A DNA stretch of 64,000 nucleotides from a bacterium (GTDB lineage: Bacteria; Vulcanimicrobiota; Vulcanimicrobiia; Vulcanimicrobiales; Vulcanimicrobiaceae). Every line of letters begins with the position of its first letter. Position 1 is the stretch's first letter. This document shows positions 8,901 to 20,353 of this stretch, one piece after another. The notes beneath the pieces were generated by a model. It was not told the origin of the DNA. It saw nothing but the letters and a program-made list of their open reading frames with translations, and did no database searches. A program made the translations under genes and the position numbers. The stretch lies in assembly GCA_021778415.1 (NCBI GenBank), contig JAJYCL010000005.1, positions 50,451-114,450 on the forward strand. Reading direction: 5' to 3'.

Positions 8901-9406
8901 ATCCATCGTGGATCCGTACCGCAAATGCGCCCAAGATGCTCGCTATACTGGCACAGTTGCATGACAAGAGTCGACTTTTCGGTGAGGGCGAGTTTTGTAT
9001 CGACGGCTTCATAGCTCCACGGCCATGCTCGACTTGGTTGATCGATTCGCAGAAGAAAATCGGCCTTCCCTAAAAATTGCCCGTCGAAAAACGTCGCCTG
9101 GTAGATCACTTCAGCGCCGCGTTGCATGGCTTCAATTGTTTGCTCTGCGGCGTCGGTTAGGGCGCCGATCGAATGGCCGGTTTGGCTGATTTCAACAATA
9201 TCGCGATAGACACTTCGCAAGCGAGCAAGATAAGAAAGCTCGTGCTGCATACCTTTTGCGACGATGAGATCAGTTGCCGGCAGTGCCTCCGGGCGAAGCG
9301 CTTTGCCATGTGCCACCTCGCGTTCCAGCGATACGAGGTGCCCGCATTCAAGGTAGTCGTTGAGATCGCTTGCGGAAAAAATCAGTTGCCCATCGAGAAG
9401 CTGCAT
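5963..9406 (-). CDS. TM0106-type RecB-like nuclease fused to RNase H-like and UPF1/Dna2-type helicase domains
   Basis: This 1147-residue DNA/RNA-processing enzyme carries three modules. Residues 1-240 are a Cas4/AddB-like nuclease with D116, D136 and K138 (GKADF, AVDTK) and cysteines C21, C211, C214, C217 and C223, a pattern that binds a 4Fe-4S cluster in related enzymes. Residues 315-500 are a DEDD/RNase H-like domain (FDMEGDP at 319-325, NEEDC at 481-485). Residues 730-1140 are a superfamily 1 helicase, with Walker A GPPGTGKT, Walker B FIDEAGQ, LGDPMQLAQ, SYRMHPEI, VDIFQGQE and NVAISRAQ. I start at ATG 9406 rather than GTG 9430 because the latter lies inside a 16-bp hairpin. The architecture is known as the TM0106-like group; the cellular role is probably DNA repair or defence, which is inference. 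Confidence 0.85.
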   Translation of the reverse strand: MQLLDGQLIFSASDLNDYLECGHLVSLEREVAHGKALRPEALPATDLIVAKGMQHELSYLARLRSVYRDIVEISQTGHSIGALTDAAEQTIEAMQRGAEVIYQATFFDGQFLGKADFLLRIDQPSRAWPWSYEAVDTKLALTEKSTLVMQLCQYSEHLGRICGTDPRWMHAVLGDGTERRLRVDDYSAYYRHVKATFLTSVPAIDAYPVPCAHCDSCNWASQCEQRRRDDDHLSLVASIRRDQIVALEAGGISTLTALAAPNLAPPPGLSETSFERLARQAALQARGRESHKILYHLLDQAPNRGFSLLPEPAPGDLFFDMEGDPLFDIGTGLEYLFGIFAPDDAQPFHAFWGTDRNAEKRAFEACIDFFMARRTAYPTMHIYHYAPYEKTRLRALSQRHQTRQDDVDHILRSEMLVDLYTVVRQSVMISQPSYSIKKFEPFYGMQRTADVRRGDDSVLMFEQWLADPGQQSILDDIALYNEEDCRSTFLLREWLLQRRSEYQTARGAHIAFKPLARANVLCHDPYDSSCSRCIQRERDKKESARRSNTQTQLLESDDPHDVLLGNLLSYHRNEEKPVWWALFDRCDTIDTLIEEDNEAIGGLVLREDIPPVKESPRDRNLVYTYAFPEQNHHLPDQVWNPRLRGAAGTLLGVDDETHLLRLKASAGLDEARNVHELIPGQPIATYLQRDALARIADAYCDGSLATRSPVTLDLLRREYPRLNDRPQGANLQPETVQASHLTPLVHALAGSYLLLQGPPGTGKTYTGARLIHSLLTAGKRVGVMASTHKAIHNMLHEIEALAAKNPALSLRGAHKFSKSNEHSRYLSREEHPLIVNLDDNTAIEQGDHTLISGNSWLFAREGMVEHLDYLFIDEAGQTSLADAIAVSPCARNLVLLGDPMQLAQVSQGVHASGAGTSVLEHLLGDSSTVAPDRGILLDVSYRMHPEICNFISEMVYDGRLHADLRTHNNAIIAPGFPSAGLASCAVAHTDNARSSLPEAAAIVTMVGRLLEGSASLYNAAPRALLPSDIMIVTPFNAQRKLIQSALETAGYRQIRVGTVDIFQGQEAPIVFYSMAASSGENLARNMEFLFEKNRFNVAISRAQCLNIVVYSPDLLDVRCSHVEQIRLVNLLCRYMELSAMRGGCLNL

Positions 9407-9420
9407 GATGAACAGATACT

Positions 9421-9460
9421 CCCGCAACACCGTGCCACCTGTCGGGCACGGTGTTGCGGG
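9421..9460 (-). promoter_or_regulatory. Perfect 16-bp hairpin between the TonB-receptor gene and the nuclease-helicase gene
   Basis: CCCGCAACACCGTGCC (9421-9436) and its exact reverse complement (9445-9460) flank an 8-base loop. On the minus strand it follows the receptor stop codon by 6 bases and is not followed by a T run, so it is a poor intrinsic terminator in that direction. The GGGAG that would serve as the ribosome site of the helicase gene begins inside the stem. The hairpin may therefore protect the upstream 3' end and limit translation of the downstream gene. Confidence 0.75.
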
Positions 9461-9466
9461 GCGCTT

Positions 9467-12400
9467 TTACAATTTTACCTGGACGTTAAACGTTGCTTGG
9501 AACGGAATATTCGTTCCGACAAATCCGGTGTTGTTGTTGTTGAGCAGGAAAGCGTATGGGTATTTCATTTGCGGAGGAGCCGCGCCGTTGGAATTCGGGT
9601 AGAAATTTCCTTGCGGGGCAAAAATACCCGATGGTAAGGCTCCGTAGACGCAAACATTGGTCTGATCCCATGCGTACCCGCGTTGGCCGCAACGATCAAC
9701 GAGATTAGTGAGGCTCAAGCTTGCCGTGACCTTTTGAGAAACCTCATAGCTCATTGCAAGGCTCGCTTGAAAGCGCCACGGTTGCTTGAATGCACCGATG
9801 TTGTCGAATTGACCGGTGTATACGTCGGGAATAAAGAGCGGTAAGCCCGTTGGCGATGAGCACTTCGCCGCATCTGCTTGATTGGGAGTTCCTCCGGGTA
9901 AGGTTGCCGTACATCCTTGCGGCATGTATCCCGGCCAGACCAGGGGTGAACCGTATTTTGCGCCCGAGCTAAACGTGAAGCTCGGCGTAAACGTCAATCG
10001 TTTATGTTTGTAGTTGAGAATGAGACTTGCCACTATCGGTGTCTCATAGCCGTTGGCTGCTGAAACGGGGCCCGGTATGACATCGTACGTCGAATAGTAG
10101 GCATTGCGATCCATAAGTGGTTGTGCTGTGTACGAACACGTTGCAGATGTTGTTGGGCAATAGTACGGATTTGCGATCGTAATGCCGCCATTGTTGAACG
10201 TTGCATTTCCGTTTGCAGCGTATGCCCCGTTACCGCATTGTGGCGTGTTTTCATTTGCGGCGCATTGGAACGTATAAGAATTGTATTGTTGAATGAACGT
10301 GTTGAGATTGTCGATGACATTGGATTGTGTGTTATCGAAATTGTTATATTTGATGCGGCTTCGCGTATACGTGAAGGAGAGTTGGGCGCTCAACCCGTCG
10401 TGGCTGAAATTGCCCTTTTGAAGCGCGAATTCGATGCCGGTTGAGATTTGATGGCCGACGTTAAGGCCGCCTTCAAGCCCGGTAAGCGGATCGATGAAGA
10501 AATTCTGCAACTGATCTTTGGTCGAGCGATAGAACGGCGTCAGTTTAAACGATAGATCCGTTCCTTTGAATCGCTTTTCGAGCGAAAGATCATAGTTATA
10601 CGAGGTATCGGGTCGAATAGCATGGGTCGGAGTGCGGAAGCCGTACGAGTAGAAATGCGAACCCAAAAACGATGGGAGATCTTCTTGGGTGGTATTGTAC
10701 TGGACCCATGAGGTATTTTGCGGCCGTGCATAGACGCCGAATGATCCGCGAATGACCGTGAGCGGATTGAGCGTCACCGAGAAGCTGGTTCGGGGTTCGA
10801 AACGGGTCGTTGAAAGCGATCCGCCGGAGGCGTTGACGAGCATTGCAGCGGGCCCAAGAGCGGCCAGCGTTTGCTCGCCGGCATTGGGGCAGATGGTCGA
10901 TCCGCCCGGGCCGATGCTCCCTTGTTGCGGCGACGTGTCTCCTGGGCCGTAACAGAAGTCTTTGTTGTACTGCGCAAACCAAAATGCGCGCGAAGGATCA
11001 TTTGGGCTCGTATTTCCAAGTAAATATTTAAAATTTTCCGCGCGTAAACCAAGATTTACGACGACGCGTTCATTCGGTCTCCATTCATCGGTTACGGAAA
11101 CGGCCGAAAATCGTGACGAAACATTATTAAGGTTGGCTATGAGCCCACTTGATGTGCCGATCCATTGTGCTCCGGCGGCCGCCGCGGCACCGGGAATGGC
11201 CGGTGGACCCGACGTGTAGATCGTGTTCGCACCCAATTGTGCGTTGGCATTGTAGCAAAGCGTCTGTAAGCCGGTCGTTTGATCGTAACAGTTTTGCGTC
11301 GTTGGATTCACCAATGTGGCGACGTTCGGATTGCTCCGGAAGAACGAATTCGAGTAACGTTGGAGATTTGCTCCCGTATAGGAGACGCTCGCCGAGAAGA
11401 GATGGCGGTCGGAAAGTTGATCGGCAAAGCTGATGTTTCCACCGAATGTGTGATCGGGGATTTCATAATCTGCAAGTTCGGCGCCAAACGTTTGCTGCGC
11501 ACTATTGGGACCGTAAATAAACCAGTTGGAATACATCATGTAGCCGTATGCACGAACGTACGCGTTATCGCTAATAGCGTGTTGGTACTGTAATTTCGTT
11601 ATTGCAACACCATTATCGTTGGCATCGCGCTGGCTTGTGGGGAGAATTCCGGTTTGATACGGATGCGGAGCACTACTTGGGAAAAAGTATTGTGAAATTT
11701 GCGACGAGCTGGTGATCGGCGCGAATTGCGGGCCGTTGTAGACCGGGCCATCGTTCCAGGTCAAGTACGGCGTGCCGAGGATTCCCGTAGCCGGACCTAT
11801 TCCAATATCGTTGACCGAACTGTAATAGTCGGCGACGACTTCGCTCGTGAGATACAGTAGTTGAATGTCGTCGCGTAATCCGGAATGTTTGTGTGGAATC
11901 GCAAAATGAAAATTGATGACCGAATCGCGCTGACTCGTATTTGAAATTCCGAAGGTGTTTCCCGGAGCAAAGAGATTCGGGGCGATGCCGCCGACATACA
12001 CTCCGCTGCCACCGACATAGGTATTTATGGGGTAAAAAAAGCTATTTGGGATCGCGGCGCCGTTGGAATTGTCGACATAACGATATCCCTGGTTGGCGCC
12101 GGATAGACCGACGTAGTAGCTAAACAATCGTGTGGGCGTCGAGCCGCCTGCTTCGATTGAAAAGCGATGAAAGAATGCCGGCGCACCGACGGACGTATTG
12201 GCAACGGCAAAACCCGGATAGGTACCGGTTTTGATGACTTGATTGACGTAGCCGGCGATGCCTTGAGCATCGGCGCTAGCTGGGGTTCCGCCGGTATACA
12301 CTTGCAATTCTTGCTGCCCGAGACTGGAAAGCATCGTTTGCGGAGCGTTGTCGTAGACGCGATTGACGGGAATCCCGTCGAGTTCGTAGCCGACTTGGTC

Positions 12401-12970
12401 GATGTCTCCGCCGCGGATGTGCACTTGCTGGAACCAGCCTTGCTCGCCGGAGTCGACCGAGACGCCGGGAATCGAGGCGATTGCTCCATAGGCATTGCTC
12501 AATCCACCTGGGCCCACGAGCGAAGCCGCAGCTTGTGCGCCGGTTGGGTTGACGGAATAGACGTCGCTTGTCGTTCCGGATTTAATCAGCGACGATGTGG
12601 TGCTGGAAATTTTTGCAATCGTTTTGAGCGCCGGATTGAGAGCGACATTGAGTGTCTGCACTTGATCGGCGAAAACGGTCATACCCGGTTCGCTTAGCGC
12701 GGCGTAATCGGATTTGGAAAATGTGATTGTATACGTGTCCGGTGCGAGGCTTAAGAAGCGAAAATCTCCCGCTGCATCGGTTCGCGTCTGCGCAACTTGC
12801 GAAGGCGAGGTCGCCGTCACGGCGACGCCCGCGATCGGGGCGCGGGTTCCCGCGTCGGTCACACGACCGGTGACACCACCCGTCGTTCCGGCAAGGGCGA
12901 CCGTAGGCGATACGACATTGGCGAGAAATGCTGAAGCGACAATGAGTGCGATACGCGTGAACCGATTCAT
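9467..12970 (-). CDS. TonB-dependent receptor with N-terminal carboxypeptidase-regulatory-like domain
   Basis: The product is a 1167-residue outer-membrane beta-barrel for TonB-driven uptake of an unknown ligand. I start at ATG 12970, which has a GGAGG site and opens a signal peptide (LIVASAFLANVV core, TVALAG cleavage); the longer frame lacks these. A CarbopepD_reg-like domain (TGGVTGRVTDAGTRAPIAGV, about 30-110) follows. The plug domain spans about 150-260 and contains QVHIRGGDIDQVGYELDGIP. The rest is barrel strands rich in aromatic and Asn residues, with loops holding Cys pairs, and ends in a short hydrophobic terminal strand (FNVQVKL). No tonB/exbBD or periplasmic binding protein is nearby, so the substrate is open. 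A strong terminator lies upstream at 13044-13073, so the gene needs its own promoter. Confidence 0.9.
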   Translation of the reverse strand: MNRFTRIALIVASAFLANVVSPTVALAGTTGGVTGRVTDAGTRAPIAGVAVTATSPSQVAQTRTDAAGDFRFLSLAPDTYTITFSKSDYAALSEPGMTVFADQVQTLNVALNPALKTIAKISSTTSSLIKSGTTSDVYSVNPTGAQAAASLVGPGGLSNAYGAIASIPGVSVDSGEQGWFQQVHIRGGDIDQVGYELDGIPVNRVYDNAPQTMLSSLGQQELQVYTGGTPASADAQGIAGYVNQVIKTGTYPGFAVANTSVGAPAFFHRFSIEAGGSTPTRLFSYYVGLSGANQGYRYVDNSNGAAIPNSFFYPINTYVGGSGVYVGGIAPNLFAPGNTFGISNTSQRDSVINFHFAIPHKHSGLRDDIQLLYLTSEVVADYYSSVNDIGIGPATGILGTPYLTWNDGPVYNGPQFAPITSSSQISQYFFPSSAPHPYQTGILPTSQRDANDNGVAITKLQYQHAISDNAYVRAYGYMMYSNWFIYGPNSAQQTFGAELADYEIPDHTFGGNISFADQLSDRHLFSASVSYTGANLQRYSNSFFRSNPNVATLVNPTTQNCYDQTTGLQTLCYNANAQLGANTIYTSGPPAIPGAAAAAGAQWIGTSSGLIANLNNVSSRFSAVSVTDEWRPNERVVVNLGLRAENFKYLLGNTSPNDPSRAFWFAQYNKDFCYGPGDTSPQQGSIGPGGSTICPNAGEQTLAALGPAAMLVNASGGSLSTTRFEPRTSFSVTLNPLTVIRGSFGVYARPQNTSWVQYNTTQEDLPSFLGSHFYSYGFRTPTHAIRPDTSYNYDLSLEKRFKGTDLSFKLTPFYRSTKDQLQNFFIDPLTGLEGGLNVGHQISTGIEFALQKGNFSHDGLSAQLSFTYTRSRIKYNNFDNTQSNVIDNLNTFIQQYNSYTFQCAANENTPQCGNGAYAANGNATFNNGGITIANPYYCPTTSATCSYTAQPLMDRNAYYSTYDVIPGPVSAANGYETPIVASLILNYKHKRLTFTPSFTFSSGAKYGSPLVWPGYMPQGCTATLPGGTPNQADAAKCSSPTGLPLFIPDVYTGQFDNIGAFKQPWRFQASLAMSYEVSQKVTASLSLTNLVDRCGQRGYAWDQTNVCVYGALPSGIFAPQGNFYPNSNGAAPPQMKYPYAFLLNNNNTGFVGTNIPFQATFNVQVKL

Positions 12971-13043
12971 AGTGCAAACCTCCATGGAGTAGCATCCCGA
13001 CTGGTTCCTTGCGCGCTTCGAACGGGTGCGACAAAAGCCTGCT

Positions 13044-13073
13044 AAAAAGGGGCTCTCCAATCAGGAGAGCCCC
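13044..13073 (-). terminator. Rho-independent terminator after the Gln-rich protein gene
   Basis: GGGGCTCTCC and GGAGAGCCCC form a perfect 10-bp stem with a 5-base loop (13049-13073). On the minus strand it is followed immediately by TTTTT (13048-13044). It ends transcription from the gene at 13107-13559 and separates it from the TonB-receptor gene. Confidence 0.9.
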
Positions 13074-13106
13074 TACGGTTTTCCTTTTCAGGGTCCAACC
13101 GTGGTG

Positions 13107-13559
13107 TTACAGCACCGGCTGTTGTTGCTGCTGCAGTTGCTGTGGGAGCAACTGTTGTAAGGCCGCGAACTGCGCCGCTATCGAGGAGAAGGGGTTTTGC
13201 GTTTGTAGCGGTGCCGCCGTGGCGGTGGGAACGCCGAATGCGTCGGTATCCGAATCCAGGCTCGATGAAGAGCTTGCCGAGGTTTTTGCGCCATGCCCAA
13301 AATGGGCTTTCAGGCCTTTAAGATCGCTTTGCAACGTCGTTTGTTGCGTTGATGTGAGGACCGATTCGATTTGGGCGTGGATTTGTGCCGGAGAGACGGT
13401 GCCTGATGCGGCGCTTTGGAAGATACTTTTGATCTGGCTTTGCTGCTGCGGAGTCAGATTCACGTTTGAAAACGGCGATGTGCTGCCTTGAGAACCGTTC
13501 GGTCCAAAAAGTTGCGCAATCGCATTCTGACGCTGCAGTGCGTCGGGGGACATGCTCAT
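13107..13559 (-). CDS. Gln-rich LTxxQ-like protein of unknown function
   Basis: The 150-residue product starts at ATG 13559 behind an excellent GGAGGTGA site. Residues 35-90 (NLTPQQQSQIKSIFQSA, then STQQTTLQSDLKGL) resemble the LTxxQ helices of Spy/CpxP-type proteins. The C-terminal third is a low-complexity Gln/Ala/Ser tract ending in QQLQQQQQ. Unlike Spy or CpxP it has no signal peptide, so it would be cytoplasmic if the start is right. The gene is expressed from its own unit, with a strong terminator downstream, and lies behind oxyR on the same strand (85-base gap). I cannot assign a function; a chaperone-like or metal-responsive role would be a guess from the LTxxQ motif. Confidence 0.65.
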   Translation of the reverse strand: MSMSPDALQRQNAIAQLFGPNGSQGSTSPFSNVNLTPQQQSQIKSIFQSAASGTVSPAQIHAQIESVLTSTQQTTLQSDLKGLKAHFGHGAKTSASSSSSLDSDTDAFGVPTATAAPLQTQNPFSSIAAQFAALQQLLPQQLQQQQQPVL

Positions 13560-13644
13560 AGAGTCACCTCCTTTCTTATTCTGTTGTCGGCTACATCGTG
13601 TCCGAAATCCTTAGAATCGCGGTGCAAATCCCGAAACCTGAGAA

Positions 13645-14541
13645 TTATCCGAGAGATTGCTGAGTGCGGACGATCGTTTTTGCGAGAATGTGGAGGGCCG
13701 TCCGTCGCGGCATAAACGGCCGATGAATCACACGGATGCGGCGATGGGCCTGCGGATCCGAAAGTTCGCGTAAGAGAATACCCGGTGTGGCGATGTGCCC
13801 GAGGGCCATCTTTGGGATGATCGTCATCCCCATATTTGCTCGGACTAAATGCAGCAGCGTCTCGAGACTCGTCGCGCGCACGTCGGCGACGATATTCTTG
13901 CCGGTTCGCGTATCCGAGCAGAGCGATAATGCTTGATCGCGCAGGCAATGTCCGTCGGCCAAAAGGATGAGCATGCTCGCATCGATCTCGCACAGCGCGA
14001 TCCGATCTCGCTGCGCCAAGGCATGGGTGTGTGGAAGCGCAAGCAAAAACGGTTCATCGAACAGCGGAATGTCCGAGAGACTCTCTTTTGCGTGTTCGGT
14101 AGCGACGACGGCGGCATCGAGGGTTCCGTCGAGGACGGAGGCGAGAAGGCGTGGTGTGACGTCTTCGGTGACGGCAATCGGTGCTTGCGGCAGCTCTCGG
14201 CGAATTGCCGGAAGCAACGTTGGTAAAAGATAGGGCGCAATCGTTGGGATGAATCCGATGCGCAAGGGGCCGCTTAGTGGATCCGCCCCCTCTCGCGCCA
14301 CTTCGGCGATGCGTTCGATCGCGGCCATGGCGAGATGCGCCTGTTCGAGTATGGTCACTCCCGTTGGCGTAATGCGAATCGTGTGGCCGTCGCGCTCGAA
14401 AATTTCAATGCCCAGCGATCGTTCGAGCTTGCGAATCTGGCCGGAAAGCGTCGGCTGAGAGACTCCGCAAGCCTTTGCGGCTCGACTGAAGCTCCGCTCT
14501 TGCGCGACGGCGATGGCGTATTCGAAATCTCGTGTATTCAT
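13645..14541 (-). CDS. oxyR: Hydrogen-peroxide sensing transcription factor OxyR (LysR family)
   Basis: OxyR is a LysR-type regulator activated by a disulfide formed under peroxide stress. The 298-residue protein has the N-terminal winged helix-turn-helix (SFSRAAKACGVSQPTLSGQI, residues 17-36) and an effector domain. The redox pair is conserved in position and context: GHCLRDQALSLC contains Cys199 and Cys208, the same numbers as in E. coli OxyR. The gene is divergent from katG, its classic target, across a 110-base region, so autoregulation and katG control from shared operators are expected. Start ATG 14541 places the HTH at the usual position. The LysR call and the OxyR subgroup are both well supported. 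Confidence 0.95.
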   Translation of the reverse strand: MNTRDFEYAIAVAQERSFSRAAKACGVSQPTLSGQIRKLERSLGIEIFERDGHTIRITPTGVTILEQAHLAMAAIERIAEVAREGADPLSGPLRIGFIPTIAPYLLPTLLPAIRRELPQAPIAVTEDVTPRLLASVLDGTLDAAVVATEHAKESLSDIPLFDEPFLLALPHTHALAQRDRIALCEIDASMLILLADGHCLRDQALSLCSDTRTGKNIVADVRATSLETLLHLVRANMGMTIIPKMALGHIATPGILLRELSDPQAHRRIRVIHRPFMPRRTALHILAKTIVRTQQSLG

Positions 14542-18785
<4,244 letters not shown>

Positions 18786-18863
18786 GGCGCGTCCTTTCCA
18801 AGTTCGGTGCTCCGACCCTGCGGTTTGGGAGCGTTCTGGGCTTTCGGTGCCGAAGGGGCTGGC

Positions 18864-19223
18864 ATGCTAACTGTCGTCGATACCATCCATTGGTCATTTG
18901 CTTTCCTCATTCTGCTCTGCGCGTTTACGCTTGGCTGGATACAGCTCGGTCGCCGCGTAATGCTGGCTCTCGTTGGAATCCAATTCATCATCGGCATCGT
19001 CTATTTGGGCCTGATCGGTACGGGCGCAGCCGCACTTGGTGGGCGTCTCTGGATGCATATCTTGGGATGGCTGTTGGCAACGGTCGCGTATGCCTTAGGG
19101 AGCCGCGCCGGGCGTTCGTCGTCGTCGAAAGCCGTGCCGATACTGCTCTCGTTGATCGGTCTGGTGCTGTTACTGACGACGGCCTGGGTTGGATTAGCGA
19201 TGCATGGGCGTTTTGTCGGGTAA
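18864..19223 (+). CDS. Small four-helix membrane protein, unknown function
   Basis: I start at ATG 18864, behind AAGGGG, because the longer frame (from 18768) would read through the OPT promoter region and lacks a ribosome site. The 119-residue product consists of four hydrophobic segments (about 9-29, 36-56, 62-82 and 95-115) joined by short basic loops. There are no charged catalytic motifs. It opens a five-gene run (18864-22919) that includes an isochorismatase-like protein, a GerMN protein, a cell-wall amidase and MurI, all in tight spacing. I do not recognise a family with confidence. Confidence 0.7.
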   Translation: MLTVVDTIHWSFAFLILLCAFTLGWIQLGRRVMLALVGIQFIIGIVYLGLIGTGAAALGGRLWMHILGWLLATVAYALGSRAGRSSSSKAVPILLSLIGLVLLLTTAWVGLAMHGRFVG

Positions 19224-19229
19224 CCGCCG

Positions 19230-19829
19230 ATGATCGATACGGCAGCGTTTTTGGATGATGCGCGTTGCGCATTCATCGTGATCGATTTGCAAACGGGAAT
19301 TGTTGCGCGCGAATCCGCACCTCACGCAGCGCACGATGTCCTCGCTCGTTGCGCCCGGATTGCGCAAGCATTCCGAGCGCGTTCCTACCCGGTCATCTAC
19401 GTGCGTGTCACGCCATCCGCCGATGGAGCCGATGCGTTGCATCCGATCGTCGATGTGCCTCCGCCCGCAATGGTGCGCGATGCACAGTGGGCAACGCTCG
19501 TTCCGGACTGCGGCGTGCAAGCTGACGACATCGTTATCACCAAGCGCCAATGGGGAGCATTTTATGGCACCGAGCTCGATTTGCAACTGCGACGCCGCGG
19601 AGTGCAGCGGATTGTCATTGGCGGCATCAGCACCAATATCGGCGTTGAATCAACGGCACGCGATGCGTTTGAACGCGGCTATCCGCTGATGTTTGTCGAG
19701 GACGCAATGGCTTCGTTTGCGGCCGACGAGCATCATCATACGGTCGAACGAATTTTTCCACGTATCGGTATCGTGCGATCGACGGATCAGGTGATGTATG
19801 CAATGCGTGCGCCGATGGTCAACTCATGA
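19230..19829 (+). CDS. Isochorismatase-family hydrolase, YecD-like (no catalytic cysteine)
   Basis: The 199-residue product has the isochorismatase alpha/beta fold. Asp19 in FIVIDLQTG and a lysine in VITKRQWGAFYGTELD correspond to two members of the usual Asp-Lys-Cys triad. The position of the nucleophilic Cys is glycine in GGISTNIGVESTARDA. The same change is found in E. coli YecD and in true isochorismatases, whose vinyl-ether hydrolysis needs no Cys. The protein is therefore probably active on a non-amide substrate, or is a relative with a changed reaction, rather than a nicotinamidase. It lies 6 bases after the small membrane protein and overlaps the next gene by ATGA. Confidence 0.85.
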   Translation: MIDTAAFLDDARCAFIVIDLQTGIVARESAPHAAHDVLARCARIAQAFRARSYPVIYVRVTPSADGADALHPIVDVPPPAMVRDAQWATLVPDCGVQADDIVITKRQWGAFYGTELDLQLRRRGVQRIVIGGISTNIGVESTARDAFERGYPLMFVEDAMASFAADEHHHTVERIFPRIGIVRSTDQVMYAMRAPMVNS

Positions 19830-20353
19830 ATCGCTCGATGCGTGCGCTCCTCGTCGTCGTCGTGGCGCTCATTGTCGTCGTCGGCATCTATGTCGGGTTT
19901 CATCGTCCGCCCGTTTCGTCCGTCGGAACGCCGCTAACGGTGTACTATACGAAAACCGATGGAACGACGCTGGCAACGTGGACCATTACCATGCGGCCGG
20001 CGGCACCCGGGGAATCGGCTACGGCGTACCGAGCCGCACGGGCCCTCTATGCGGCCGTGCAAGTCGTCGCCGGGCCGCCCGCGAATGTCGACGCGATTCG
20101 CTTCCCGAGTGGAACTCGCGCGCTCGGTGCAACCGTTAGCGGTACGACGGCAGTAGTCAATCTTTCCGGAGATGTCGCGCATACCGGTGGCGGCAGTTTC
20201 GGAGAAGACGGAGAATTCAAGGCGTTGGTCTATACGATGACGAGTTTGCCGAATATCACCGCCGTAAAGGTTACGATCGATGGTAAGACCGTTGCAACGC
20301 TGCCGGGAGGACATCTTGAACTCGATCAACCGCTGCATCGCACGGATTGGTAG
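19826..20353 (+). CDS. Membrane-anchored GerMN-domain protein
   Basis: The 175-residue product has an N-terminal membrane anchor (ALLVVVVALIVVVGIYVGF, residues 7-25) and one GerMN domain (about 35-165). The domain shows the characteristic GTRALGATVSGTTAVVNLSGD strand pair and a FKALVYTMTSLPNITAVKVTIDG stretch. GerMN domains occur in spore germination protein GerM and in envelope lipoproteins of non-sporulating bacteria, often beside cell-wall amidases. Here the next gene, overlapping by 38 bases, is such an amidase. A role in peptidoglycan binding or amidase control is inference. The start ATG overlaps the stop of the isochorismatase gene (ATGA). Confidence 0.85.
   Translation: MNRSMRALLVVVVALIVVVGIYVGFHRPPVSSVGTPLTVYYTKTDGTTLATWTITMRPAAPGESATAYRAARALYAAVQVVAGPPANVDAIRFPSGTRALGATVSGTTAVVNLSGDVAHTGGGSFGEDGEFKALVYTMTSLPNITAVKVTIDGKTVATLPGGHLELDQPLHRTDW

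Noticed and set aside
9421..9460. Hairpin read as a normal rho-independent terminator of the TonB-receptor gene
   Set aside because: No T tract follows on the transcribed strand; the T run is on the other strand, where no gene ends.
19230..19829. Isochorismatase-like gene as a pseudogene because the catalytic Cys is missing
   Set aside because: The Gly replacement with the surrounding GISTNIGVESTAR is a normal feature of the YecD subgroup.
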